Shown: piece by piece, positions 26,563 through 35,188 of the stretch
Layout of the letters: the number at the start of each line of letters is the position of its first letter
How positions within the stretch are numbered: position 1 is the stretch's first letter
Program-made: the position numbers and the translations under genes
Notes under the pieces: model-generated
Seen by the model: only the letters and a program-made list of their open reading frames with translations
Told to the model about the DNA's origin: nothing
Databases searched by the model: none
Assembly (NCBI GenBank): GCA_002360455.1
Contig: DEQQ01000044.1
Coordinates: forward strand, 1-64,000
Origin: Saprospiraceae bacterium UBA3362
Lineage (GTDB): Bacteria; Bacteroidota; Bacteroidia; Chitinophagales; Saprospiraceae
Direction of reading: 5' to 3'
Length of the DNA stretch: 64,000 nucleotides

Positions 26563-27867
26563 ATGCTTGAGCTCAATACAATATATCAGATCCTAAAGGA
26601 ATCTCAGTTTATGATTTGTACAGACAGCAGATCCATTTCAGACGGAGCTGTTTTCTTCGCATTAAAAGGGGAAAAATTTAACGGGAATCAATTTGCTGAT
26701 GAAGTTCTTGAGAGAGGGGCCTCCTATGCTGTTATCGATGAGTCATTTTCAGATCTATATTCTGATAAGAAGTTGGTATGTCGAGATGTTTTAGCTACAT
26801 TGCAAGATTTAGCTAGGCTTCATCGTATGACGATGAAGCAGTGTTTTGTCATAGGAATAACGGGCTCCAATGGCAAAACTACTTGTAAAGAATTGTTGTT
26901 TTCTGTTTTAAAAAATAAGGATACTTGCATCTGTACAAAAGGCAATCTTAATAACCATATTGGTGTGCCATTAACTATTTTTCAGATTCAAGAAGATACG
27001 AAAATGGCCATAATAGAAATGGGCGCTAATCATCCGGGCGAAATAGATTTTCTTTGTTCTATTGCTGATCCAGATTGGGCATGGATTACAAGTATTGGGA
27101 AGGCCCATTTAGAGGGGTTTGGCTCTATAGAGGGAGTTTTAAAAACTAAGCTTGAATTATTCCAATTTGTAAAAGCAAAGAAGGGAAGATGTTTTTACAA
27201 TCTGGATAACGATTATTTAGTTTCTGTTTATAATAACAACGAATTGAATAATGTAGAATACAGCATTTCTTTTTTTGAGAAAACTTTTGCACTTCAAGAC
27301 CTTAAGACTGATCCTTCCATTCATTTTATTTTGGACCATCAAAATTCAAAAATAGAGATTGACTCCGATCTATATGGAATGCACAATCTTCATAATATCC
27401 TCGGGGTTACAAGAATTGCTCGTGAGTTTGATGTGGACTGGCAAACCATCCAAACCGGAATAAAAAACTATATTCCAAAAAATCAAAGATCAGAGATAGT
27501 ACACTGGAAATCGAATACTGTTTATCTGGATGCTTATAATGCCAATCCAAGTTCTATGTCAATGGCTATAGAGAGTTTTTCTAAAGTAACCCATCCGCAT
27601 AAATGGATCATATTAGGAGAAATGGCAGAATTAGGCCAATACAGCATTTCTGAACATGAGCAATTAGTGGCAAAAGCCGTCGGTTTGAATCCCGAAGTGC
27701 TATTGTTGATTGGGAAAAATTTTAGTGAAGTCAAATCAAAAGGCCCCACCAAATTTGGTTCAATGGAGGAGTGTAAAGTGTATTTAAATGCCTTGAATCC
27801 AAAGGACAAAATGATATTGATTAAGGGTTCACGTTCAAACCAACTTGAAAAATTAATTCAAGATTAA
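26563..27867 (+). CDS. murF: UDP-N-acetylmuramoyl-tripeptide--D-alanyl-D-alanine ligase
   Basis: The 434-residue cytoplasmic enzyme adds D-Ala-D-Ala to the UDP-MurNAc-tripeptide in peptidoglycan synthesis. The N-terminal domain has CTDSRSISDGAVFFALKGE, the central Mur ligase domain the P-loop GITGSNGKTTCKELL (about residues 102-116) and MAIIEMGANHPGEID. Later come KAHLEGFGSIEGV and, in the C-terminal domain, LDAYNANPSSM and WIILGEMAELG. Its stop codon interlocks with that of the convergent gene. Confidence 0.96.
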   Translation: MLELNTIYQILKESQFMICTDSRSISDGAVFFALKGEKFNGNQFADEVLERGASYAVIDESFSDLYSDKKLVCRDVLATLQDLARLHRMTMKQCFVIGITGSNGKTTCKELLFSVLKNKDTCICTKGNLNNHIGVPLTIFQIQEDTKMAIIEMGANHPGEIDFLCSIADPDWAWITSIGKAHLEGFGSIEGVLKTKLELFQFVKAKKGRCFYNLDNDYLVSVYNNNELNNVEYSISFFEKTFALQDLKTDPSIHFILDHQNSKIEIDSDLYGMHNLHNILGVTRIAREFDVDWQTIQTGIKNYIPKNQRSEIVHWKSNTVYLDAYNANPSSMSMAIESFSKVTHPHKWIILGEMAELGQYSISEHEQLVAKAVGLNPEVLLLIGKNFSEVKSKGPTKFGSMEECKVYLNALNPKDKMILIKGSRSNQLEKLIQD

Positions 27868-28907
27868 ACTCCCAATACCTGATCAATTAATCTATCAGGC
27901 AATTCGTTTTGGACAGTATATTTATATTCATCATATGTACAAGGAATCATTCTTTTAGTAGCTCCTCCACTGGGATGAACTTCCTCAATCCACCATTTAC
28001 CTGATAATTCAGACTTAAAAAAGTTTAAATTAAATTGATAACGATCGGATTGCACCACAAAATGTTTAAGTTTTGATTTTGAGTTTAAGTTATCAATAAT
28101 TTTTAATGCATAGCCTTCTAAGAAATACCACACCATGTTGGCCACCAAATCAACAGTAATATCTGCAGAAGGGAGAGTATCATTCCACTCATGAATAAAT
28201 AAGGCTCTTAGTCTGTCTCCATTTCCTATCATTTTTGAAAGTTGAAACATCTCCTCTGCCGTAAAACCTGCAGCACTTGGGGAAAAACTTGCCGGTGAGT
28301 CAGAGTATTTTACTGCGTCCAAGTGAATTGCCACAAAATCGGTACTTCTTAATGCAGGTTCAGTAAAACTGGATTGACTTCTAAAATCTCCAATAGAAAT
28401 TGCAGTCAATTCTTCACAATCCAAATAATGACCGTATTGCCTCTGATGACCTATAAGATAAATATCTTTCAGCGCCACCAAATCTGAAGTATTCAATAAA
28501 CCCGAGACCGCAGTTGCGTTTTTTTCAATTAAAGCCAATCGATAAGGGTCCAAAATTTTATCTTGAATAGTAATGAGCTCGCTAATGTGAGCCTGTGTTG
28601 ACCCAATAATTACAGGAACGATGTTACTCTCAATCAAATCCAAAGTGGTTTGGACTATTTGGAACGGTTCTGATTCTGTCAAAACACCAATATCCAAAAC
28701 GTTCAAATCATGAATCCAATCAAAGTCCAGTTGATAGAATTTGGATTGAAATCTAGTATAGGATTGAAGCTCTAGACCAATTAAGGCGATCTGAGCTTTT
28801 GATGAGGATATGATTTGCTTGCCATTGTATAGGGAGAGGGAATCGGTTGAGGCGATTTTGTTGAGAATTCCGGGATCAATTTCTTGAGATTGTATCTTCA
28901 ACTGCAT
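27864..28907 (-). CDS. Arginase/formimidoylglutamase-fold protein with degenerate metal site
   Basis: The 347-residue protein resembles the arginase/deacetylase-fold proteins annotated as formimidoylglutamase in Bacteroidota. Parts of the fold line up: VVIGSTQAH where the family has GGDHS, TDFVAIHLDAVKYSDSPA where it has SFDIDAxxxSDAP, and FSPSAAGFTAEEMFQL. The first Mn ligands are replaced: DAHxD reads as KNATA, and FDID as IHLD. I infer it is not a hydrolase of this class. I start at ATG 28907; a GTG two codons upstream is the alternative. The -7 box TATATTTG lies just upstream. Confidence 0.75.
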   Translation of the reverse strand: MQLKIQSQEIDPGILNKIASTDSLSLYNGKQIISSSKAQIALIGLELQSYTRFQSKFYQLDFDWIHDLNVLDIGVLTESEPFQIVQTTLDLIESNIVPVIIGSTQAHISELITIQDKILDPYRLALIEKNATAVSGLLNTSDLVALKDIYLIGHQRQYGHYLDCEELTAISIGDFRSQSSFTEPALRSTDFVAIHLDAVKYSDSPASFSPSAAGFTAEEMFQLSKMIGNGDRLRALFIHEWNDTLPSADITVDLVANMVWYFLEGYALKIIDNLNSKSKLKHFVVQSDRYQFNLNFFKSELSGKWWIEEVHPSGGATKRMIPCTYDEYKYTVQNELPDRLIDQVLGV

Positions 28908-28921
28908 AATCACTTTTTGTG

Positions 28922-28929
28922 CAAATATA
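28922..28929 (-). promoter_or_regulatory. -7 box of the arginase-like gene
   Basis: On the minus strand TATATTTG followed by C is a perfect TAnnTTTG match, 14 bases before the ATG. The -33 region is AT-rich with no clear TTG. Confidence 0.55.
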
Positions 28930-29016
28930 TTAAATTAATAATTAATATGTAACATATTGATAAAAGAAAATTATCAACTTCACCAAGGAAATCGCAATTA
29001 TTCTGAATTTTGGTAC

Positions 29017-29024
29017 TATATTTG
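29017..29024 (+). promoter_or_regulatory. Orphan -7 box
   Basis: TATATTTG followed by C fits TAnnTTTG perfectly but stands about 350 bases before the next plus-strand start codon. It might drive a small RNA ending at the 29105-29145 inverted repeat or a long ompA leader. Confidence 0.35.
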
Positions 29025-29104
29025 CGCTCTCTTTAAGTCAAAAGTCTATTTTCCTGCAAGGAAGTTTCACTGTTATTTATTTTTAGTAAACCTTTGGATG
29101 CATT

Positions 29105-29145
29105 TTATCCCTAATGGATGTAAAACCGTTAAATATAAGGGATAA
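29105..29145. other. Inverted repeat in the gap before the OmpA-family gene
   Basis: TTATCCCT (29105-29112) and AGGGATAA (29138-29145) are perfect complements with a 25-base spacer that could itself pair weakly (ATGG / CCGTT region). No T-run follows, so it is not a standard terminator. Confidence 0.35.
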
Positions 29146-29272
29146 GCAGGATCAACCCCAAGTGACCTTTAATGTATTCTACGTCTAATGTATTGTTCAG
29201 ATTGAGCTGATAAATCGTCTCATTTGAATAAAAATTATTAGATATAATTATAAGAATATCAATATTATATAT

Positions 29273-29292
29273 ATTTATTTATTTATTTATTT
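29273..29292 (+). repeat. (ATTT)5 tetranucleotide tract
   Basis: Five perfect ATTT units, preceded by TA-rich DNA. They end 33 bases before the TACATTTG box of the OmpA-family gene, so a length change would alter the upstream promoter region rather than the coding frame. Confidence 0.8.
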
Positions 29293-29325
29293 GAGAAGAA
29301 TGAAGAAAATGGACGGATTTTTGCA

Positions 29326-29333
29326 TACATTTG
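29326..29333 (+). promoter_or_regulatory. -7 box of the OmpA-family gene
   Basis: TACATTTG followed by CC fits TAnnTTTG. It lies 44 bases before the ATG at 29378, which supports that start over in-frame upstream codons that would overlap the promoter. Confidence 0.5.
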
Positions 29334-29377
29334 CCTTAGTAATCCTTCAAGTAAGGTTAGGTAAAATGTCGACTATT

Positions 29378-31291
29378 ATGTTTCATAAGATTTCTACGTT
29401 ACTGTTATTTACAATGGTACTGGTGCAAGCATCTGCACAAGTTGATTCATTGGCTACAGGCTCCGACACAGAGACTACAATTATGCTAGATGCAGGGACT
29501 CCTACTAGTGAACCTGCCGTTGATGCAAGCCTAAATACAGTGGAAGATAAAGATGCCATGTGGAAGAGTGGGAAAGCAAAGTATCCCGCAAAACCTAAGA
29601 ATATGTGGGAGATTGGTGTTCATGGTGGTCATTATTTCATAGATGGGGATGTTGATCCGTACATAAAACCGGGTTTTGGTGTTGGTTTGCATATCAGAAA
29701 AGCTATTCACTATGTTTTTTCAATTAGAGGGGATGTTGCATACCAATTTGGTTATGGCTTAGATCCTCAGCCTTCTAGCGATAACCTAGAGAATGAACCT
29801 GAAGTTTTTGCAGGTTACGGTGTAAACAACCCTTGGTTTTTTAATTATAAGACAACTTATTGCTATGGTGTTGTAGAAGGTGTTTTAAACATCGGCAATA
29901 TTCTATTCCATAAGGACAGAAATAAATGGAACTGGTATTTGTTTTTAGGGACAGGATTAGATGGAAATATAACAAAACATGATTTGAGAGATAAAAATGG
30001 AAGAATCTATACCAATTTACTTTCTGCAGTGGACGGTTTGGATTTTAACACCAGACAGGGTCGTTTGGATATTAAGAACAAACTCAAATCTATCTATGAT
30101 GGTACCTATGAAACTGATGCATATCAAAAGAAAGGTATTTTTAGATTCAATGATGAGGTCAATGTTCATGTGGTTTTTATAGGCGGTATGGGGATTGCTC
30201 GAAAAATAACCAATAGATTTAATATAGGCTTAGAGCATCAAGTGCAGGTGACAGATAACGATTACCTTGATGGTCAAAAATACAGAACTAGACTTGATCA
30301 AACCAATCAGGATGATATTCAACACTACACTAACTTAAGGCTTGCTTTGAATTTAGGTTCATTCAAGAAGAAAGTTGAACCATTGTATTGGGTTAACCCT
30401 CTTGATCCTATTTATTCAGATATTGCAGAATTAAAACAAAGACCTGTTTTTGATCTTTCCGATAAAGATCAAGATGGAGTGATAGACATGCTAGATCAAG
30501 AGCAAGAGACTCCGGCAGGGGCTCCAGTGGATACTCGTGGAATTACCTTGGATAGCGATAATGATGGAATGGCAGATTATAAAGATGAAGAGCCTTATTC
30601 TCCTCCAGGATATCAAGTTAACGACAAGGGTATAGCACAGGTTCCGGTGGCACCAAAAATTACCGAAGATGATGTAAAGAGAATAGTTGACCAAAAAGTC
30701 GGAACAATGTATCCAAATCAAGGAAACTATAACAATACTCAAGGTCAAAACGGAACTGTAATCAATAATGGATCCACTTCTCCATCAAATGGAAATAGCG
30801 GTGGTTCTCAAGTAGTTTACCAGAATGGTGGTGGACTCATGGATTGGTTCCTTCCAATGATTCACTTCAATTTGGATGAGTATTGCATCAAGTCGCAATA
30901 TCAAGGACAATTGCATAATGTAGCTCAAGTGATGTTATCTCACCCTGAACTTACTGTTACCGCTTACGGCCATACAGATGTGAGAAATACAAATTCTTAC
31001 AATCAAGTTCTATCATACAACAGAGCGAAGGCAGCAATAGATTATTTGGTAACCAAATACGGTATTGCTAGAGAGAGATTTAAGCTTATGTATGGTGGTG
31101 AAGAGACTCCTCTAGGCTCTAGCAACTATATGAACAGAAGGGTAGAATTTAGAGTTTCCAAAGCTGAAGATACAGATATGGGGAGACCAGAAGGCCCAGA
31201 TGCAGGAGATTGTCACAAGAAGAGAATGCGCAAATCCGGATCAGTAAAAACAGATAACGGAACAGCAGATGACAAAAAATCAGGATATTAA
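29378..31291 (+). CDS. OmpA-family outer-membrane protein with calcium-type repeats
   Basis: The 637-residue protein starts with a signal peptide (ISTLLLFTMVLVQASAQ). An N-terminal barrel-like region follows (WEIGVHGGHYFIDGDVDPY, GFGVGLHIRKAIHYVFSIRG, and FNIGLEHQVQVTDNDYLDG). After it come two Asp-rich thrombospondin type 3-like units at about residues 365-400 (DLSDKDQDGVIDMLD and LDSDNDGMADYKD), an Asn/Gly/Ser linker (about 445-490), and a peptidoglycan-binding OmpA domain (about 495-605: IHFNLDEYCI, VTAYGHTDVRNTNSYN, SYNRAKAAIDYL, YMNRRVEFRV). The C-terminus is basic. I chose the ATG at the signal peptide. It probably tethers the outer membrane to the wall. Confidence 0.88.
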   Translation: MFHKISTLLLFTMVLVQASAQVDSLATGSDTETTIMLDAGTPTSEPAVDASLNTVEDKDAMWKSGKAKYPAKPKNMWEIGVHGGHYFIDGDVDPYIKPGFGVGLHIRKAIHYVFSIRGDVAYQFGYGLDPQPSSDNLENEPEVFAGYGVNNPWFFNYKTTYCYGVVEGVLNIGNILFHKDRNKWNWYLFLGTGLDGNITKHDLRDKNGRIYTNLLSAVDGLDFNTRQGRLDIKNKLKSIYDGTYETDAYQKKGIFRFNDEVNVHVVFIGGMGIARKITNRFNIGLEHQVQVTDNDYLDGQKYRTRLDQTNQDDIQHYTNLRLALNLGSFKKKVEPLYWVNPLDPIYSDIAELKQRPVFDLSDKDQDGVIDMLDQEQETPAGAPVDTRGITLDSDNDGMADYKDEEPYSPPGYQVNDKGIAQVPVAPKITEDDVKRIVDQKVGTMYPNQGNYNNTQGQNGTVINNGSTSPSNGNSGGSQVVYQNGGGLMDWFLPMIHFNLDEYCIKSQYQGQLHNVAQVMLSHPELTVTAYGHTDVRNTNSYNQVLSYNRAKAAIDYLVTKYGIARERFKLMYGGEETPLGSSNYMNRRVEFRVSKAEDTDMGRPEGPDAGDCHKKRMRKSGSVKTDNGTADDKKSGY

Positions 31292-31317
31292 TATTTCTTC
31301 TAAAAAATAAATAAGTT

Positions 31318-31350
31318 AAAAGGGGGTTTGATTTCAAACTCCCTTTTTTA
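31318..31350. terminator. Bidirectional terminator between the OmpA-family gene and the 31.3-32.0 kb gene
   Basis: AAAGGGGGTTTGA and TTTCAAACTCCCTTT pair with one bulged G/T position. A T-run follows on the plus strand, and the A-run at its 5' side gives a T-run on the minus strand. The minus-strand gene's stop codon lies inside the 3' edge. Confidence 0.82.
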
Positions 31351-31998
31351 TTTTAGAATTTTGTTTTTGATCTTGGTTTGCCGTTTGGAATTTATCATGA
31401 ATAATTCTGCAATCATGCTGTAAATTGCATTGAACGTTGGCAAATAAGCAACAGGACACAGATGATTGTGTTGATATAAAATAAAATAATAATTACTCGC
31501 TTCTAGATACAGCGAAGGTCTGGATGCAAAATAGTCCAATACCTGTTTGTTAAAATAATTTCTAATTACTGTTTCGCACTCGCCGGACAGATGAAATTTA
31601 TTTGAGAACTCCGGATGGGATTCAAAATCTATATCTTCATAACCCAACCAAGCAAAAAAGCGATGGTAAAATTCTTCAGGTTTCAGTTTGAAATCCGGGA
31701 GACTTAATTCTTTAGATTGAAAAAAGAAAACAGTCTGCTCATAGCTAGCACTTGATTTTCCATAATTTATCACTTGTCGATCATCAAATATTATTTTGAT
31801 TGGATCTTCAGGATAATATCCGGATCTGAGAATATTGCGTATCTCATGCCTTCCCTCTTTTAATAACTCAAACTGGCTTAATTGATTTTCTAAATAATGA
31901 GTATCGTCTTTAGAATAACTAAATCCTAACTGAACAGCCTTATTGCTTATTTCAGTATCTCTGTATTCCGTCAGATTAAAAATTTTTTTCCAATTCAT
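31348..31998 (-). CDS. Unknown protein downstream of lpxB
   Basis: This is a 216-residue soluble-looking protein with no signal peptide or membrane helix. It is rich in aromatic and charged residues (YRDTEISNKAVQLGFSYSKD, YHRFFAWLGYEDIDFESHPE, ASNYYFILYQHNHLCPVAYL) and has a basic C-terminus (SKRQTKIKNKILK). I recognise no family. It overlaps the end of lpxB by 23 bases in another frame, which suggests translational coupling to lpxB. Confidence 0.8.
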   Translation of the reverse strand: MNWKKIFNLTEYRDTEISNKAVQLGFSYSKDDTHYLENQLSQFELLKEGRHEIRNILRSGYYPEDPIKIIFDDRQVINYGKSSASYEQTVFFFQSKELSLPDFKLKPEEFYHRFFAWLGYEDIDFESHPEFSNKFHLSGECETVIRNYFNKQVLDYFASRPSLYLEASNYYFILYQHNHLCPVAYLPTFNAIYSMIAELFMINSKRQTKIKNKILK

Positions 31999-33127
31999 TT
32001 TTTTCTTTTAAGGCATGAATATCCGACAAAATCTTGATTGCTGTAAGTTCACTTGTAGAATATTTTCCCAATGCTTGTTCAAGATCTAAATAATCATTTT
32101 TTAACTGTTCAGAACATTCTTCTTTCTGCAGATTTATCAGTTCGGATGCTATCCGATCTGCATTGCAATCGTGCTGAATAAGTTCTTTGACTGCAGGTCT
32201 GTCTAGAATTAAATTTGCCAAACTAATGTATTTAACCTTGACCAAACGTTTTGCAATATGATACGAAAGATTATTTCCTTTATAACAAATTACTGCCGGC
32301 ACTTTGAATAAAGCTGTTTCCAAACCTGCAGTGCCGCTTGTAACAATGGCCAATTCTGTCCTCGATAGTAAATCATAGGTCTTATTAAATAAAACCACGA
32401 CATCCTTAGATGAAGAGGCTTGATCAACAATTTTATAATATAAAGATTCATGGGATTTCATCCCTGCAATGACAATTTGATATTCAGGAAACTTTTCTGC
32501 AGCTTTTAAATAAATGGGAAGATGGGTTTCTATTTCTTGTTTTCTACTTCCCGGCAATAGAGCTAAAATTTTTTGATCTTTTAGCTTGTTTTTAGTATTC
32601 CAATGAGGATCTGTCTTGAAAGATTTGATGTGTTCTATTAAGGGATGACCCACAAATTCTACTTGCATCCCATACTGCTCAAAAAATGCAGGTTCAAATG
32701 GTAAAATACAAAACAGTTTCCTGATGTATTTTTTCATTGCATGAACTCTAGAAGATTTCCAAGCCCAAACTTGCGGTGAGATATAATAGTAAACTGGAAT
32801 GTGAAATTCAAAAGCCCATTTGGCCATTCTAAGGTTGAAGCCCGGATAGTCTACAAGGATCAAACCGTCAGGCTTGAAATCAAGAATTTCTCTCTTTGTC
32901 TTTTTGAATAAACTTGAGATTGTGCCAAGGTTTTTGATCACCTCCCAAAACCCCATGAAGTTCCCTTTTTTGTAATCTATGGTAACCTTACATCCCGCAT
33001 CTCTCAATAGATCACCTCCCCAACCTATAACTTCAGATTGAGGAGATCTGCCAAGTATTTGTTTGATTAGATTAGAGCCATGTAAATCTCCGGAGGCTTC
33101 GCCTGCGATGATGTAAAACTTACTCAT
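31976..33127 (-). CDS. lpxB: Lipid-A-disaccharide synthase
   Basis: The enzyme (GT19) joins UDP-2,3-diacylglucosamine and lipid X into the lipid A disaccharide at the inner membrane. The 383-residue protein begins MSKFYIIAGEASGDLHGSNL, the family's hallmark. It continues with VIGWGGDLLRDAGC, MGFWEVIKNL, LVDYPGFNLRMAKW, YYISPQVWAWKSSRV, FVGHPLIEHI, LALLPGSRKQEI and the C-terminal VTSGTAGLETALFKVPAVIC. The start was set at this Met; upstream residues belong to the overlapping membrane-protein gene, whose last 8 bases it shares. Confidence 0.96.
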   Translation of the reverse strand: MSKFYIIAGEASGDLHGSNLIKQILGRSPQSEVIGWGGDLLRDAGCKVTIDYKKGNFMGFWEVIKNLGTISSLFKKTKREILDFKPDGLILVDYPGFNLRMAKWAFEFHIPVYYYISPQVWAWKSSRVHAMKKYIRKLFCILPFEPAFFEQYGMQVEFVGHPLIEHIKSFKTDPHWNTKNKLKDQKILALLPGSRKQEIETHLPIYLKAAEKFPEYQIVIAGMKSHESLYYKIVDQASSSKDVVVLFNKTYDLLSRTELAIVTSGTAGLETALFKVPAVICYKGNNLSYHIAKRLVKVKYISLANLILDRPAVKELIQHDCNADRIASELINLQKEECSEQLKNDYLDLEQALGKYSTSELTAIKILSDIHALKEKNELEKNF

Positions 33128-33446
33128 TGGACTGCAGCAATGCAAACCCAAAATAATACATCCATAAGGCTACATAAAATAACGTTGGGAATACGATCCC
33201 TCGCATGGCATCCCAAAACCTTATGCGATTAAAAAATTGAATGGGAAGGATATTTACAAAAATTGCTAACAGTGCTATAGTCCTTTCTCTGAAATGCAAA
33301 CTTTCCATGCTGGGTTCCAATATATCAAATCGATCAAGCAAGTCGTAAATGAAAAGCAAAAGTCCATAACCCATGATTGGCATAATGATCCCCACTGCGA
33401 TTCCCCACCATACTTTGTCCCAACGATCTGATATTCTTTGATCCAT
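33120..33446 (-). CDS. Small unknown membrane protein upstream of lpxB
   Basis: This is a 108-residue protein. It has three hydrophobic helices (about residues 12-33 WGIAVGIIMPIMGYGLLLFI, 58-73 IALLAIFVNILPIQFF, 82-104 GIVFPTLFYVALWMYYFGFA) and a short charged N-terminus (MDQRISDRWDKVW). I do not recognise a family with a known function. It overlaps lpxB by 8 bases and follows purN by 9, so purN, this gene, lpxB and the next gene look like one transcript. A start two codons upstream (33452) is also possible. Confidence 0.75.
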   Translation of the reverse strand: MDQRISDRWDKVWWGIAVGIIMPIMGYGLLLFIYDLLDRFDILEPSMESLHFRERTIALLAIFVNILPIQFFNRIRFWDAMRGIVFPTLFYVALWMYYFGFALLQSNE

Positions 33447-33455
33447 AAGCAAAAA

Positions 33456-34040
33456 TTAGAGATATCTCATTTGCATAATCAATTTTTCGCTCCACTCAGG
33501 GAGGTGTTTGTGTTCTAGCTCTTGTACCTTTTTGGCCAGCTTCTCCGCAGTATCTTTTTTATCAACTTTGCATCTATCCTGAAAAATCACTTTTCCTTTG
33601 TCATACATTTCATTGACATAGTGAATGGTAATTCCGGTTTCTGTCTCTCCTGCTGCTATCACGGCTTGATGGACATTGAGACCATACATGCCTTTACCAC
33701 CATATTTGGGAAGTAGAGCAGGATGAATATTGATCATTTTTTGATCAAAATTTTTAACAAGAAACGGAGGTATAAGTAAAAGAAAACCGGCTAAAATTAT
33801 ATAATCCACATCGTAAAGATTTAGAAGGGATTGCATATAAGAATTATTGGCCAAAAGAGATTTATTGATTACAGCAAACGGAATGTTATGTTCTTCTGCA
33901 TGCTTAACCACACCTGCCCTAGAATAATTGGTTACAATCAATCCGATCTGAATGTGAGGATGCGACTTGAAATGCTTCATCAACTGGAGTGCATTTGTTC
34001 CCTCTCCAGATGCAAAAACAGCGATTTTTTTCTTCTTCAT
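33456..34040 (-). CDS. purN: Phosphoribosylglycinamide formyltransferase (GART)
   Basis: The enzyme transfers a formyl group from 10-formyl-THF to GAR in purine synthesis. The 194-residue protein begins AVFASGEGTNALQLMKHF (phosphate-binding loop). It shows DYIILAGFLLLIPPFLV, MINIHPALLPKYGGKGMYG with the catalytic Asn and His, and the catalytic Asp region in GETETGITIHYVNEMYDKGK. Length and motifs are typical. Confidence 0.95.
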   Translation of the reverse strand: MKKKKIAVFASGEGTNALQLMKHFKSHPHIQIGLIVTNYSRAGVVKHAEEHNIPFAVINKSLLANNSYMQSLLNLYDVDYIILAGFLLLIPPFLVKNFDQKMINIHPALLPKYGGKGMYGLNVHQAVIAAGETETGITIHYVNEMYDKGKVIFQDRCKVDKKDTAEKLAKKVQELEHKHLPEWSEKLIMQMRYL

Positions 34041-34067
34041 TTCTAAAATAAAATTGGAAGGACAAAG

Positions 34068-34985
34068 TTAAGACTTTAATATATTATATTCACTATTGTT
34101 GGAAGGATCCATTTGGGTCATAGCAGTATAAATTTTTAATTTTTCTGAAATAGTACCCTGTTTAAATATTTCAATAATTTCATTCTTTTTTGCCGCCACA
34201 AAAATCTGAATTAATCTTGTGCCTTGAAAGGCTTGATCTGCAGAAGCAATATCTTCTATAGCTGTAGCTAAATTTTTGCGCGCATTGTCTCTATCTTTTT
34301 CAATAGTATCCAAACATAATCTATGATACTCATAATAAGCCCTTCTAAAGGCCGCCATTCTTGTATTTTTTATATCATCCAACAAGTTAAATCTATTGTA
34401 ACCGTTATTATTGCTGGGTTTCCAGCCCGAATCAAACCCTCTTGCATTGGATGGCATGGTATTGATCATATTATCCAAAATTGTAATATAAGGATCGCCT
34501 CCCTTTGGACTAAAACTATCATAATCCATAGCAATAATCAAATAGGCATAATAAGTCATTATGCTTGATAAATTGTCAAAATAAGTTTCTTTGCTGTTCT
34601 CCAACGGTTTAAATGGATCAAAATAAATAGGCACATCTCTGTCCATGATATTGATCAAAGTGGACTCGTAGTTTGACTTGAACACCGGGCGCGAAGACTG
34701 CACCGCAAAATCTATAGAAAAATTATTATTGCCAAGGTCTTTTCTGATGGTTAAAATCAAATTGCATCGAATTCGTTCCGAAACATCAAATTGATCATTA
34801 GTCCATCTTTGATTATTCAGAAATTCTGTAATATTCCTTTCCAGTTGAGTCACAATACTTTTATCGGCGGTCTGCAGGGTAGGAGCGATGACCTTGACCT
34901 TTGCCAACAGCTCTTGACCATGACCAAAAGACATCACCAGCAGGCTCAAGAATAGGGTACTTAAAATCGATTTGACAATTTTCAT
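34068..34985 (-). CDS. PorD/DUF4835 family type IX secretion-associated protein
   Basis: The 305-residue protein has a signal peptide (ILSTLFLSLLVMSFGHGQ) and the family's typical features: ELLAKVKVIAPTLQTADKSI, LERNITEFLNNQRWT, FSIDFAVQSSRPVFKSNYES, PIYFDPFKPLEN and DSFSPKGGDPYI. The family is restricted to Bacteroidota and lies next to coaBC across the phylum. It is annotated as type IX secretion component PorD by association; its mechanism is not known to me. A copy of the structured element lies between it and coaBC. Confidence 0.85.
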   Translation of the reverse strand: MKIVKSILSTLFLSLLVMSFGHGQELLAKVKVIAPTLQTADKSIVTQLERNITEFLNNQRWTNDQFDVSERIRCNLILTIRKDLGNNNFSIDFAVQSSRPVFKSNYESTLINIMDRDVPIYFDPFKPLENSKETYFDNLSSIMTYYAYLIIAMDYDSFSPKGGDPYITILDNMINTMPSNARGFDSGWKPSNNNGYNRFNLLDDIKNTRMAAFRRAYYEYHRLCLDTIEKDRDNARKNLATAIEDIASADQAFQGTRLIQIFVAAKKNEIIEIFKQGTISEKLKIYTAMTQMDPSNNSEYNILKS

Positions 34986-35029
34986 AATTAGATTAAACGC
35001 TATTGGTTCTTAATTTTAATTTTTTTTGA

Positions 35030-35157
35030 GGCTGTGTCCCTTCACTTTGTTCAGGGTCGTTCCTTTCCAGGCTCGCTGTCGCTCGGTGCTTCGCACTTTT
35101 CTGATTTTATCAGAAATCCTTCCAAGCAACTCACACTTCAACAGTACACCACAGACC
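35030..35157 (-). repeat. Structured dispersed element, copy B
   Basis: Reading the minus strand, this matches copy A: GCTTGG (complement of 35123-35128), a P2 hairpin TTTCTGAT-AAA-ATCAGAAA (35116-35098), a P3 hairpin GTGC-GAA-GCAC (35096-35086), the block GAGCGACAGCGAGCC and ACGACC. The P4 hairpin is CCCT-GA-AC-AAA-GT-GA-AGGG (35056-35038), with tandem G-A mismatches. A closing pair CTGTG (35154-35150) / CACAG (35036-35032) is possible but weaker than in copies A and C. It lies downstream of coaBC and upstream of the PorD-family gene on the same strand. Confidence 0.68.
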
Positions 35158-35188
35158 AATGAATAAAAGTCCAAAGTCATTTTGAATA

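Larger units (their letters stand above)
28930..29377. other. 464-base gap before the OmpA-family gene (with 28908-28929)
   Basis: No credible gene lies here. It holds a second perfect plus-strand box TATATTTG (29017-29024), a hairpin-forming inverted repeat (29105-29145), an (ATTT)5 tract (29273-29292) and the OmpA -7 box (29326-29333). A 62-codon frame at 28957-29145 has no recognisable features and contains the promoter box, so I do not call it. Confidence 0.5.

Noticed and set aside
28957..29145. A 62-codon plus-strand frame before the OmpA-family gene
   Set aside because: It contains a promoter-like box and a hairpin arm, has no signal or domain, and its amino acid composition is that of random AT-rich DNA.
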